64,000 nucleotides of DNA from Amycolatopsis rifamycinica (GTDB lineage Bacteria > Actinomycetota > Actinomycetes > Mycobacteriales > Pseudonocardiaceae), in assembly GCF_000695625.1 (NCBI RefSeq), contig NZ_JMQI01000021.1, positions 124,001 to 188,000 on the forward strand, written 5' to 3'. The notes beneath the pieces were generated by a model that saw nothing but the letters and a program-made list of their open reading frames with translations, had not been told where the DNA came from and searched no databases. Below are positions 49,703 to 58,553 of the stretch, in pieces (positions within the stretch are counted from its first letter, which is position 1; every line of letters starts with the position of its first letter). The position numbers and the translations under genes are program-made.

Positions 49703-50379
49703 TGTCGCTGACCGGTGAAGTCCTCGACACCGTCGCCGAGCTGCGGGAGACCGTGGCGAAGCTGCACGGCGAGCTGACCCGCAACCAGCTGGTCATCTGG
49801 ACCGCGGGCAACGTCTCGGCCCGGGTCCCGGGCCGCGACCTGCTGGTCATCAAGCCCTCGGGGGTGTCCTACGACAACCTGTCGGCGGACACCATGGTCG
49901 TCACCGACCTGCACGGCGAGCTCGTCGAAGGCGACCTCGCGCCGTCGTCCGACACCGCCGCGCACGCCTACGTCTACCGGCACATGCCGGAGATCGGCGG
50001 GGTCGTGCACACCCACTCGACCTACGCCACGGCGTGGGCGGCGCGCGGCGAACCGATCCCGTGCGTGCTGACGATGATCGCCGACGAGTTCGGCGGGGAG
50101 ATCCCGGTCGGGCCGTTCGCCCTGATCGGCGACGACTCCATCGGCCGCGGCATCGTCGAAACGCTTCGCTCGAGCCGCTCGCCCGCGGTCCTGATGCGCA
50201 ACCACGGCCCGTTCACCGTCGGCCGCACCGCGCGCGACGCGGTCAAGGCCGCGGTGATGGTCGAGGACGTGGCCCGCACCGTCCACAAGGCCTTCGAGCT
50301 CGGCACCCCCGAACCCCTCCCGCCCGAGGACGTCGACCGGCTCTACGCCCGGTACCAGAACGTCTACGGCCAGCACTGA
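49702..50379 (+). CDS. araD: L-ribulose-5-phosphate 4-epimerase
   Basis: The product is 225 residues. ATG 49702 overlaps the araB stop. A class II aldolase-fold protein: [20 protein letters not shown], zinc ligands in [13 protein letters not shown] and a third His in [10 protein letters not shown], and the C-terminal [11 protein letters not shown]. It converts L-ribulose 5-phosphate to D-xylulose 5-phosphate, the last step of the pathway. Confidence 0.94.
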   Translation: MSLTGEVLDTVAELRETVAKLHGELTRNQLVIWTAGNVSARVPGRDLLVIKPSGVSYDNLSADTMVVTDLHGELVEGDLAPSSDTAAHAYVYRHMPEIGGVVHTHSTYATAWAARGEPIPCVLTMIADEFGGEIPVGPFALIGDDSIGRGIVETLRSSRSPAVLMRNHGPFTVGRTARDAVKAAVMVEDVARTVHKAFELGTPEPLPPEDVDRLYARYQNVYGQH

Positions 50380-50396
50380 CCTTCCCAAGGAGAACG

Positions 50397-51896
50397 ATGA
50401 CTTCGGCATCGAAACCCCAGCTCTGGTTCCTCACCGGCAGCCAGGCCCTCTACGGCGAGGAGACCCTCGAGCAGGTCGCCGGCCAGTCCCTGCGCATCCA
50501 GCAGCTGCTGGACGCCTCGGGCGCGCTCCCGGCCGAGATCGTCGGCAAGCCGGTGCTGACCGAGGCCGCCTCGATCCGCCGCGTGCTGCAGGAAGCCAAC
50601 GCCGACGCCGCCTGCGTCGGGGTGATCGCCTGGATGCACACCTTCTCGCCCGCGAAGATGTGGATCACCGGGCTCGACGCGCTGCGCAAGCCGCTGCTGC
50701 ACCTGCACACGCAGCTCAACGAGACGCTCCCGTGGTCCACCATCGACATGGACTTCATGAACCTCAACCAGGCCGCGCACGGCGACCGCGAGTTCGGGTT
50801 CATCCAGACCCGGCTCGGTGTGCCGCGCAAGACCGTCGCCGGGCACGTGTCCGACCCGGCCGTCGTCGCGCGGATCGACGCGTGGGCGCGCGCCGCGATC
50901 GGCGCCGACCACCTGCGCAACCTGCGGCTGGCCCGGTTCGGCGACAACATGCGCGACGTCGCCGTCACCGAAGGCGACAAGGTCGAGGCCGAGCTGCGGT
51001 TTGGCGTCTCGGTCAACACCTACGGCGTGAACGAGCTGGTCGAGCAGGTCGATAGTGTGTCCGATGTGGACTCGCTGGTGCGGCGGTACGCCGAGGAATA
51101 CAACGTTGTGCCGGAGCTGGCGGCCGGGGGAGCGCGGCACGAGTCGCTGCAGTACGCCGCGCGCATCGAGGCCGGGCTGCGGAAGTTCCTCACCGACGGC
51201 GGGTTCGGCGCGTTCACCACGAACTTCGAGGACCTCGGCGGGCTGCGGCAGCTGCCCGGCCTCGCGGTGCAGCGGCTGATGGCCGACGGCTACGGTTTCG
51301 GCGGCGAAGGCGACTGGAAGACCTCGGCGCTGCTCGCCGCGGTCAAGGCGATGAGCGTGGGCCGCGACCGCGGCACGTCGTTCATGGAGGACTACACCTA
51401 CCACTTCGGACCGGGCAAGCCGAAGATCCTCGGCGCGCACATGCTCGAGGTCTGCCCGAGCATCGCCGCCGCCAAGCCGTCCTGCGAAATCCACGCACTG
51501 GGCATCGGCGGCCGCGAAGACCCGGTCCGGCTGGTGTTCGACGCCGCGCCCGGCCCCGGCGTCGTGCTCGGCCTGGTCGACCTCGGCGACCGGTTCCGGC
51601 TGGTGGCCAACGAGATCGACGTCGTCGCGCCGGACGAGCCGCTGCCGAACCTGCCGGTCGCGCGGGCGGTCTGGGAGCCGGCGCCGTCGCTGGCGACGTC
51701 CGCCGAATCGTGGATCACCGCGGGCGGTCCGCACCACACCGTGCTTACCCAGGCCGTGAGCACGGAGACCCTCCGCGACTTCGCGAATCTGCTGGGAGTA
51801 GAACTGCTGGTCATCGACAAGGACACGACCCCGCACGACTTCGCCGACCGCATCCGCTGGAATCAGGCCTACCACCGCCTCGCCCAGGGTTTCTGA
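50397..51896 (+). CDS. araA: L-arabinose isomerase
   Basis: The product is 499 residues, the usual AraA length. ATG 50397 follows AAGGAG. It reads [18 protein letters not shown] at the N-terminus. Catalytic/metal Glu residues lie in [10 protein letters not shown] and [12 protein letters not shown], with His in [13 protein letters not shown]. It converts L-arabinose to L-ribulose. The gene order araB-araD-araA with short gaps indicates one transcription unit. A perfect palindrome follows immediately. Confidence 0.95.
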   Translation: MTSASKPQLWFLTGSQALYGEETLEQVAGQSLRIQQLLDASGALPAEIVGKPVLTEAASIRRVLQEANADAACVGVIAWMHTFSPAKMWITGLDALRKPLLHLHTQLNETLPWSTIDMDFMNLNQAAHGDREFGFIQTRLGVPRKTVAGHVSDPAVVARIDAWARAAIGADHLRNLRLARFGDNMRDVAVTEGDKVEAELRFGVSVNTYGVNELVEQVDSVSDVDSLVRRYAEEYNVVPELAAGGARHESLQYAARIEAGLRKFLTDGGFGAFTTNFEDLGGLRQLPGLAVQRLMADGYGFGGEGDWKTSALLAAVKAMSVGRDRGTSFMEDYTYHFGPGKPKILGAHMLEVCPSIAAAKPSCEIHALGIGGREDPVRLVFDAAPGPGVVLGLVDLGDRFRLVANEIDVVAPDEPLPNLPVARAVWEPAPSLATSAESWITAGGPHHTVLTQAVSTETLRDFANLLGVELLVIDKDTTPHDFADRIRWNQAYHRLAQGF

Positions 51897-51924
51897 CCGG
51901 GCGCTTTCACGTGAAAGCGCCCGG
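51897..51924. promoter_or_regulatory. 28-bp perfect palindrome between araA and the second transporter
   Basis: It is self-complementary without a loop: CCGGGCGCTTTCAC at 51897-51910 and its exact inverse at 51911-51924, directly after the araA stop and 24 bases before the chvE start. It could form a stem (attenuator) in RNA or be a dimer operator in DNA (central TTTCACGTGAAA). Confidence 0.7.
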
Positions 51925-51948
51925 TCGTTGAGAAAGGAAGAAGGAACA

Positions 51949-53055
51949 ATGAAGTTCAGCACCAGAGGAATCGCGGCGCTCGCCGCCGCGGGGCTGGCGC
52001 TCACGCTGTCGGCGTGCGGCTCGAGCCAGAAGACCGCGGACCAGACGGCCGCACCCGGCGCGAGCGCCGAGGGCGCCCTGGTCGGCGTCACCATGCCGAC
52101 GAAGTCGTCGGAACGCTGGATCCACGACGGCGACAACATCAAGTCCGCCCTGGAGAAGCTCGGCTACAAGGTCGACCTGCAGTACGCCGAGAACGACATC
52201 CCGACCCAGGTCAACCAGATCGAGAACCAGATCACCAAGGGCGCCAAGGTCCTGGTCATCGCCTCGATCGACGGCACCGCGATCACCACCCAGCTGCAGG
52301 AGGCGGCCGACAAGAAGATCCCGGTCATCGCCTACGACCGGCTGATCCGCAACTCGCCGAACGTCGACTACTACGCCACCTTCGACAACTTCAAGGTCGG
52401 CGTCGAGCAGGCGAACTCGCTGGTCAAGGGCCTGGGTGACGGTGCCGGCCCGTTCAACATCGAGCTGTTCGCCGGTTCCCCCGACGACAACAACGCCACC
52501 TTCTTCTTCAACGGCGCGATGTCGGTCCTCAAGCCCCTGATGGACAGCGGCAAGCTGGTCGTCAAGAGCGGCCAGACCGACTTCGCCCGCGCGGCCATCC
52601 TGCGCTGGGACCCGGCCACCGCGCAGAAGCGCATGGAGGACCTGCTCACCAAGACCTACACCGGTGGCGCGAAGGTCCAGGGCGTGCTCTCGCCGTACGA
52701 CGGCCTGTCGATCGGCATCCTGTCGGCGCTGAAGAGCAACGGCTACGGCACCGCCGGCCAGCCGTACCCGATCGTCACCGGGCAGGACGCCGAGGTCGCC
52801 TCGGTCAAGTCCATCATCCTCGGTGAGCAGTACTCGACGATCTTCAAGGACACCCGCAAGCTCGCCGACACCACCGTCAAGATGGCCGACGCGGTGCTCA
52901 AGGGCGGCAAGCCCGAGGTCAACAACACGAAGGACTACGACAACGGCAAGAAGGTCGTCCCGTCCTACCTGCTGCAGCCGGTCACCGTGGACAAGACGAA
53001 CTACCAGAAGGAACTCGTCGACTCGGGCTACTACACGGCAGGTCAGCTGAAATGA
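51949..53055 (+). CDS. chvE: Multiple-sugar ABC transporter substrate-binding lipoprotein (ChvE-like)
   Basis: The product is 368 residues; ATG 51949 follows AGGAAGAAGGA. Lipobox LSAC after a 20-residue signal. Periplasmic-binding-protein type I fold of the ChvE/XylF group: [60 protein letters not shown] and [20 protein letters not shown]. These proteins bind several aldoses including arabinose, xylose, glucose and galactose. With the next two genes it forms a complete importer. Confidence 0.9.
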   Translation: MKFSTRGIAALAAAGLALTLSACGSSQKTADQTAAPGASAEGALVGVTMPTKSSERWIHDGDNIKSALEKLGYKVDLQYAENDIPTQVNQIENQITKGAKVLVIASIDGTAITTQLQEAADKKIPVIAYDRLIRNSPNVDYYATFDNFKVGVEQANSLVKGLGDGAGPFNIELFAGSPDDNNATFFFNGAMSVLKPLMDSGKLVVKSGQTDFARAAILRWDPATAQKRMEDLLTKTYTGGAKVQGVLSPYDGLSIGILSALKSNGYGTAGQPYPIVTGQDAEVASVKSIILGEQYSTIFKDTRKLADTTVKMADAVLKGGKPEVNNTKDYDNGKKVVPSYLLQPVTVDKTNYQKELVDSGYYTAGQLK

Positions 53056-54572
53056 CCGAACTGCTCGGCATGCGCGGGATCACCAAGACCTTCCCCGGGG
53101 TCAAGGCGCTGTCGGACGTCAACCTTTCCGTGCGCCGCGGGGAAATCCACGCGATCTGCGGGGAGAACGGCGCCGGGAAGTCCACCCTGATGAAGGTGCT
53201 CTCGGGCGTCTACCCGCACGGGAGCTACGACGGCGAGATCACCTTCGACGGGCAGCGGTGCGAGTTCGGGTCGGTGCGCGACAGCGAACGGCGCGGGATC
53301 GTGATCATCCACCAGGAGCTCGCGCTGTGCGGCCAGTTGTCGATCGCGGAGAACATCTTCCTCGGCAACGAGCAGGCGAAGCGCGGCTGGATCGACTGGA
53401 ACCGCACCAACCACGAGGCCGGCGCGCTGCTCAAGCGCGTCGGCCTCGCGGAAAACGCCACGCGGGCGGTGCAGGAACTCGGTGTCGGCAAGCAGCAGCT
53501 GGTCGAGATCGCCAAGGCGCTGTCCAAAGAGGTCAAGCTGCTGATCCTCGACGAGCCCACCGCGGCGCTCAACGACGACGACTCGGCCCACCTGCTCGAC
53601 CTGCTGCGCGGGCTGCGGGACGAGGGCGTTACGTGCGTGATCATTTCGCACAAGCTCGGCGAGGTGACGGCGATCGCCGACACCGTCACGATCCTGCGTG
53701 ACGGCAAGACGATCGAGACGCTCGACGCGGCGGGGCTGACCGAAGAGCGCATCATCACCGGCATGGTCGGCCGCGACCTCGAGCACCGGTTCCCGCCCCG
53801 GGAGCCGTCGATCGGCGAAGAGGTGCTGCGGATCGAGGACTGGACCGTGCACAGCCCGACCCAGGCCGGGCGGGTCGTCGTCGACCACGCGTCGCTTTCG
53901 CTGCGACGCGGGGAGATCGTCGGCCTGGCCGGGCTGATGGGCGCGGGCCGCACCGAGCTGGCGATGAGCGTGTTCGGCCGGTCGTGGGGCAAGGACATCT
54001 CCGGCCGGATCCTCAAGCACGGCGAGGAGATCGAGGTCCGGTCGGTGCAGGACGCCGTCCGCCACGGCATCGCCTACGCCACCGAGGACCGGAAGCGCTA
54101 CGGGCTCAACCTGATCGAGGACATCCAGCGCAACGTGTCCGCGGCCGGGTTGGGCAAGCTGGCCAAGCGTGGCTGGGTCAACGAGCACGCCGAGCACGAC
54201 ACGGCCAACTCCTACCGCCGCGATCTGCGGATCAAGGCACCGAGCGTGCAGAGCGTGACCGGGAAGCTCTCCGGCGGCAACCAGCAGAAGGTCGTGCTGG
54301 CGAAGTGGATCTTCACCGATCCGGACGTGCTGATCTTGGACGAACCGACCCGCGGCATCGACGTGGGCGCGAAGTTCGAGATCTACACGATCATCAACGA
54401 GTTGGCCGCCCAGGGGAAGGCCGTCCTGGTCATCTCCTCCGAGCTGCCGGAACTGCTCGGGCTCTGCGACCGGATCTACGCGCTCTCGGCGGGCCGGATC
54501 ACCGGCGAGGCCAAGCGCGAAGAAGCCACTCAGGAACTGCTGATGCAGTACATGACTAAGGAACGGGAATGA
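53052..54572 (+). CDS. mmsA: Multiple-sugar ABC transporter ATP-binding protein (MmsA/GguA-like)
   Basis: The product is 506 residues; ATG 53052 overlaps the chvE stop by four bases. Duplicated ATPase: Walker A GENGAGKS, signature-region [17 protein letters not shown] and [12 protein letters not shown] in the first domain; [33 protein letters not shown] and [13 protein letters not shown] in the second. The [11 protein letters not shown] insert after Walker A is typical of XylG/GguA. Confidence 0.93.
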   Translation: MTELLGMRGITKTFPGVKALSDVNLSVRRGEIHAICGENGAGKSTLMKVLSGVYPHGSYDGEITFDGQRCEFGSVRDSERRGIVIIHQELALCGQLSIAENIFLGNEQAKRGWIDWNRTNHEAGALLKRVGLAENATRAVQELGVGKQQLVEIAKALSKEVKLLILDEPTAALNDDDSAHLLDLLRGLRDEGVTCVIISHKLGEVTAIADTVTILRDGKTIETLDAAGLTEERIITGMVGRDLEHRFPPREPSIGEEVLRIEDWTVHSPTQAGRVVVDHASLSLRRGEIVGLAGLMGAGRTELAMSVFGRSWGKDISGRILKHGEEIEVRSVQDAVRHGIAYATEDRKRYGLNLIEDIQRNVSAAGLGKLAKRGWVNEHAEHDTANSYRRDLRIKAPSVQSVTGKLSGGNQQKVVLAKWIFTDPDVLILDEPTRGIDVGAKFEIYTIINELAAQGKAVLVISSELPELLGLCDRIYALSAGRITGEAKREEATQELLMQYMTKERE

Positions 54573-55789
54573 CCACGACCGAAGCGCGGCCCGCCGTGCC
54601 CCCGGTTGAGCGCTCCAAGCGGAGGATCTCGATCAACCCGCGCCAGAGCGGCATCTACGTCGCGTTCGCGCTGATCGTGGTGCTGTTCGAGGTGCTCACC
54701 GGCGGCGCGCTGCTGGAGCCGCAGAACATCTCCAACATCATCGTGCAGAACAGCTACGTGCTGATCCTCGCGATCGGGATGATCCTGGTGATCATCTCCG
54801 GGCACATCGACCTGTCCGCCGGGTCGGTCGTCGCGATGACCGGCGCGGTGTCGGCGGTGCTGATGGTCAACTCGCACATGCCGTGGTTCTGGGCGGTGCT
54901 GATCACCCTCGTCGTGGGCGCGGCGATCGGCGCGTGGCAGGGCTACTGGGTCGCCTACTTCGGCATCCCGGCGTTCATCGTGACGCTCGCCGGCATGCTG
55001 GCGTTCCGCGCCCTGACCCTGACGGTCCTGGGCAACCAGGGCATCGGCCCGTTCCCGGACACGATCCGCACGCTGTCGAACGGCTTCACCGACGGCTACC
55101 TCGGCAACATCGGCCTCGGCCCGCTCGGCGGCGCCGACCTGGTGTCGCTGCTCGCCGGCGTCGCCGCGGTGGCCGGGATCGCGTTCACCCAGTGGCGCAA
55201 GCGGATGGGACGGATGGGCTACGGCCAGGACGTCGACCCCTTCCCGGTGTTCGTGCTCAAGATCGCCGGGATCGCGGTGCTGGTGCTCGCGCTGGTCGTG
55301 CAGCTGGCCCGGTTCAAGAACCTGCCGTGGGTGCTCATCCTGCTGACGGTGCTGGTGCTCGGCTACTCGCTGGTGGCCGGGAAGTCGGTGTTCGGCCGGC
55401 ACATCTACGCCGTGGGCGGCAACCTGCAGGCCGCGACGCTCTCGGGCGTCAAGGTCAAGCAGGTGACGTTCTGGATCTTCGTCAACATGGGCGTGCTGGC
55501 CGCGCTGGCGGGGATCATCTTCGCCGGCCGGCTCAACCAGGCGGGCCCGACGGCCGGCATCAACTTCGAGCTGGACGCGATCGCGGCGGCGTTCATCGGC
55601 GGCGCGGCGGTCCAGGGCGGCGTCGGCAAGGTGGTCGGCGCGATCACCGGCGGCCTGATCATGGCCGTGATCAACAACGGCATGTCCCTGATCGGCGCCC
55701 CGAGCGAGCGGGTCATGCTGGTCAAGGGCGTCGTCCTGCTGGCCGCGGTGGCCTACGACATCTGGACGAAGCGCCGCGCGGCCTCCTGA
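54569..55789 (+). CDS. mmsB: Multiple-sugar ABC transporter permease (MmsB/GguB-like)
   Basis: The product is 406 residues with about ten membrane helices; ATG 54569 overlaps the previous stop. RbsC family: [40 protein letters not shown] and [20 protein letters not shown]. The length and single permease fit XylH/GguB, unlike the upstream two-permease system. It is the last gene of the arabinose island and is followed by a terminator. Confidence 0.92.
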   Translation: MTTTEARPAVPPVERSKRRISINPRQSGIYVAFALIVVLFEVLTGGALLEPQNISNIIVQNSYVLILAIGMILVIISGHIDLSAGSVVAMTGAVSAVLMVNSHMPWFWAVLITLVVGAAIGAWQGYWVAYFGIPAFIVTLAGMLAFRALTLTVLGNQGIGPFPDTIRTLSNGFTDGYLGNIGLGPLGGADLVSLLAGVAAVAGIAFTQWRKRMGRMGYGQDVDPFPVFVLKIAGIAVLVLALVVQLARFKNLPWVLILLTVLVLGYSLVAGKSVFGRHIYAVGGNLQAATLSGVKVKQVTFWIFVNMGVLAALAGIIFAGRLNQAGPTAGINFELDAIAAAFIGGAAVQGGVGKVVGAITGGLIMAVINNGMSLIGAPSERVMLVKGVVLLAAVAYDIWTKRRAAS

Positions 55790-55800
55790 CGCGCGGTTGA

Positions 55801-55845
55801 GGTGAAGGCCACCTCGAGGTCGACTCCCCGAGGTGGCCTTTCACC
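55801..55845 (+). terminator. Terminator of the arabinose/multi-sugar operon
   Basis: AAGGCCACCTCG (55805-55816) pairs with CGAGGTGGCCTT (55829-55840), extended by GGTG/CACC flanks, beginning 11 bases after the stop codon. Confidence 0.8.
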
Positions 55846-55847
55846 GT

Positions 55848-56006
55848 GATGCCCCGCCGATCACGCGAGATGCCCTCCCGATCACGCGAGATGCCCCGCC
55901 GATCACGCGAGTCACGTGCTCGTTCACGCCGGTCGCGGCTTTCGCTCGTGCGCGGAGGGGCATCTCTCGTGATCGAGCGGGCATCATGCGTGAGGGGAGG
56001 GGCATC
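55848..56006. repeat. Cluster of 21-bp intergenic repeats, direct and inverted
   Basis: Three adjacent 21-base units (55848-55868, 55869-55889, 55890-55910), each GATGCCC, a short CC-rich middle, then ATCACGCGA; the middle copy differs at two positions. Two diverged inverted copies, each ending in GGGCATC, lie at 55965-55985 and 55986-56006. The arrangement can fold into a long hairpin spanning 55848-56006. It lies between the mmsB terminator and the end of the minus-strand DUF1996 gene. Confidence 0.8.
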
Positions 56007-56012
56007 ACCCGG

Positions 56013-57464
56013 CTACTGGTTGCAGCGCTTGCCGGTGTTGATGCAGTTGACGACCTGGTTCATCAGGCGCTGGCCCATGACGTTGGCGAAGTCGTCGTGG
56101 TCCGAGCGGGGGTTGTGGCTCTCCTGCGCGAAGGCGTCCACTTTGTACTGGCCCTTGACCTGGATGTCCCGCGGGATGTTGTAGACCAGCTTGATCACCA
56201 GCTGCGGCACGTTCTTGAAGCCCTGCGGGCACTTGCCCTGCTGGTCGGCGAACACGATGTGCGTGCGGTGGTTGGCGCTGTCGATGTTCTTGCCGTCCCA
56301 GCAGTTCGGGAAGGCGTGGATGCGCTCGACCTTGCTGTTCTGCGGGCAGATCGGGTAGTGGTCGGTGAGCCGGTCCTCGAAGCCGGTGCAGGTCCAGCTC
56401 GCCCGGGCGTTGGCCGGGCCGTTGGTGCTCTGCTTGGCGTCGCCGTACAGGATGCGGAGGAACTGCGGCATCGCCACGACCTTGCTCGCGCCGCCGCTGG
56501 TGAACGTGATCGTCGCCGACTGGACGCGCTGGATCTCGCCGTCGTTGTCGCCGACCTCGTTCTTGTCGTTGACGCCGGGCAGTTCCGCCGGCTGGCCGCC
56601 CGAGTTCTGGCCGCCGTTGTCGAGGCCGCCCTTGCCGTTCTGCTTGAGCGCGCACTGCGCGAGGCCGCCGAGGTTCGTGGGCTTCGCGGCGCGGCGGCCG
56701 ATCGCGATGGCGATCCGGTCGATGGTCGAGGCCCGCTTGTCCTTGAGCGGGCCGACGACAGCGTTCTGGATGTCCTGCGGCGTCTTCAGGTCGCCGTTCG
56801 CGATCCGCTTGTTGGCCTCGTCGATCTGCTTGTCGAGCAGGTCGAGGTTGCGGTTCACCTCGTCCATCGCCTGGTCCGGGACGTCGGGCAGCTTGCTCGC
56901 GACGTCGGGGCAGTCGACCTGGGTGCTCGCCTTGTCCTTGGAGCCCTGCGCGCGGTCGCCCGTGGGCTCCTTGCCGGGCGGGTTCTTCTCGGCGTCGCCG
57001 GTGTCGATGCGGACGACGGGCCAGAAGTAGGCGGACTTGTCACCGTTCTTGCAGGTGGTGCCGGCCCTCAGGAGGCTCTTGTTGTTGGAGTCGGCGTTCG
57101 TGGAGAGGTTGCCGACGTAGTCGTGCAGGTGCTGGGCACCGTTCTTGATCCCCGGTTGGGCGATGAAGTTGTCCGGGTTGAAGTGCTGGTTTTCGTTGCG
57201 GCCGCAGTCCACCGTGAACGTGCCGCGGGCGCCCTTCTGCTGCAGCGCCTTGTTCACGTTGACGCCCGAGGGGACCTTCGCGATGTCGATGAAGAACGAC
57301 GGGTCGGCCTCGTCGGCGCTGGCCTCGCCGGTGCGACCGGCGGTGGTCGCGACGACGATGCCGCCGACGGCGAGGGCGAGCGCCAGTCCACCGGTCGCGA
57401 TCTTCGTGCGGCGGGTGATGCGATGTCTGCCCGTGGCGGGGGTGCGGGACGTATTCCGGGCCAT
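56013..57464 (-). CDS. Secreted/membrane-anchored DUF1996 protein (paralog 2)
   Basis: The product is 483 residues. ATG at 57464 has GAGGTGA upstream. Same plan as the protein at 21097-22527: RRTKIATGGLALALAVGGIV anchor, EASADEADPSFFIDIAKVPS, CGRNENQHFNPDNFIAQPGI, GAQHLHDYVGNLSTNADSNN, CTGFEDR, NCWDGKNIDSANHRTHIVF. It differs in the middle, where an Asn/Gly-rich linker replaces the Pro/Thr one. The C-terminus has paired cysteines (NCINTGKRCNQ). Function unknown; strong conservation of His/Asp/Cys positions between two copies argues for a catalytic or metal-binding role outside the cell. Confidence 0.87.
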   Translation of the reverse strand: MARNTSRTPATGRHRITRRTKIATGGLALALAVGGIVVATTAGRTGEASADEADPSFFIDIAKVPSGVNVNKALQQKGARGTFTVDCGRNENQHFNPDNFIAQPGIKNGAQHLHDYVGNLSTNADSNNKSLLRAGTTCKNGDKSAYFWPVVRIDTGDAEKNPPGKEPTGDRAQGSKDKASTQVDCPDVASKLPDVPDQAMDEVNRNLDLLDKQIDEANKRIANGDLKTPQDIQNAVVGPLKDKRASTIDRIAIAIGRRAAKPTNLGGLAQCALKQNGKGGLDNGGQNSGGQPAELPGVNDKNEVGDNDGEIQRVQSATITFTSGGASKVVAMPQFLRILYGDAKQSTNGPANARASWTCTGFEDRLTDHYPICPQNSKVERIHAFPNCWDGKNIDSANHRTHIVFADQQGKCPQGFKNVPQLVIKLVYNIPRDIQVKGQYKVDAFAQESHNPRSDHDDFANVMGQRLMNQVVNCINTGKRCNQ

Positions 57465-57633
57465 GTTCACCTCGTTCGATTTTCCGGGCACGCCGAAGAA
57501 AGCCTGCGTGCCCGGGCTGGAGACGCGCGGAACCCGGGGAGCGAGCACCGGGGCGCGGGTATCGGGGGAACCCGCCCGGTGTCACTGGTTCCGGCATTGA
57601 GGGGAACGGACGCCGCGAGAGGCCGGTTCAGTC

Positions 57634-57650
57634 CGTTACCTTTTCGTTAT
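57634..57650 (-). promoter_or_regulatory. Motif shared with the first DUF1996 promoter (copy 2)
   Basis: The plus strand reads CGTTACCTTTTCGTTAT about 170 bases before the paralog 2 start, close to the element at 22736-22752. Shared core GTTA..C.TT.CGTTAT. Confidence 0.4.
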
Positions 57651-57683
57651 TTACGGAAGGTGAATGAAGTTCACGTCTACGAG

Positions 57684-57697
57684 TGTGATCGCTAACA
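57684..57697. promoter_or_regulatory. Degenerate LacI-type operator upstream of HTH-less protein
   Basis: TGTGATCGCTAACA keeps the right half GCTAACA of the operator at 39445 exactly and has changes in the left half. It ends seven bases before the start codon at 57705, so it probably regulates this gene. Confidence 0.5.
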
Positions 57698-57704
57698 TCG
57701 ACGC

Positions 57705-58535
57705 ATGTCCGTGGACGACGCAGGTCCCGACGGCCCCCTCCGCGCGCGGGCCCACCGGCGGCGCGGCACGCTCGGGGTGATCGCGACGGGGGCGTCCGCG
57801 TCGGGGCCGGTGCTGCACGGCCTGCGCGCGGCCGCCCGCGAGCAGGAGTACGTGCTGAGCGTCTTCAGCGTCTCGGGCACCGGCGGAGCGGCGGTGCCGG
57901 CCGCGGTGGCCGGCCTGCAGCTGCAGGGGGTGGCCGGGATCGTGGTGCTCGACGGGCACCTCCTGGCCGAACTGGCCCCGGTCGCCGACATCCCGCTCGT
58001 CCCCGCGGCGTCGACCGACCACTACGCGGGTGCGCGTCAGGCCACGGAACACCTCCTGGCCCTCGGGCACCCGACGGTCTGGCACCTCGGCGGCCCGGAG
58101 GAGGGCCCGGTGGCCCGCGCCCGCGAGCGCGGCTGGCGCGAGACGCTGGAACGCCACGGGGCCGAAGTGCCGCCGGTGGTCCGCGGCGACTGGTCCGCGC
58201 GGTCCGGATTCCGGGCCGGCCAGTCCCTGGCGGTCGAATCCGGGGTGGGCGCGGTGTTTTCGGCCAACGACCACATGGCACTGGGGCTGGTGGCGGCCTT
58301 CGCGGAGGCGGGCATGAGCGTCCCCCGCGACGCCCACGTGGTCGGCTTCGACGACGTCCCCGAGGCGGCGTACTTCGCCCCGCCGCTGACCACGGTCCGC
58401 CAGGACTACGTGGCGGCGGGCCGCCAGACCCTGGCCACGCTCGCCGCCCGCCTCGACGGCGTACCCGCACCACGGACGACCGTCGAGGCGGAGCTGGTGG
58501 TGCGGGAGAGCAGCCGCTGCCTGAAGGGCGCGTAG
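57705..58535 (+). CDS. LacI-type sugar-binding domain protein without a DNA-binding domain
   Basis: The product is 276 residues from ATG 57705; no ribosome site is visible in the operator-occupied leader. RRGTLGVIATGASASGPVLH corresponds to the start of the effector domain of the LacI paralogs at 29050 and 38364. From ATEHLLALGHPTVWHLGGPE through GFDDVPEAAYFAPPLTTVRQ it matches them closely. The whole N-terminal helix-turn-helix and hinge (about 60 residues) are absent, and no frameshifted HTH is seen just upstream, where intergenic sequence and an operator lie. It may be a deletion product that still binds sugar, or a heterodimer partner that weakens the full-length repressors. Confidence 0.8.
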   Translation: MSVDDAGPDGPLRARAHRRRGTLGVIATGASASGPVLHGLRAAAREQEYVLSVFSVSGTGGAAVPAAVAGLQLQGVAGIVVLDGHLLAELAPVADIPLVPAASTDHYAGARQATEHLLALGHPTVWHLGGPEEGPVARARERGWRETLERHGAEVPPVVRGDWSARSGFRAGQSLAVESGVGAVFSANDHMALGLVAAFAEAGMSVPRDAHVVGFDDVPEAAYFAPPLTTVRQDYVAAGRQTLATLAARLDGVPAPRTTVEAELVVRESSRCLKGA

Positions 58536-58553
58536 TCCCGGCGGCGGGTTCGG

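Noticed and set aside
55848..56006. CRISPR array
   Set aside because: Repeats are only 21 bp, abut each other or are inverted, have no unique spacers, and no cas gene is in the window.
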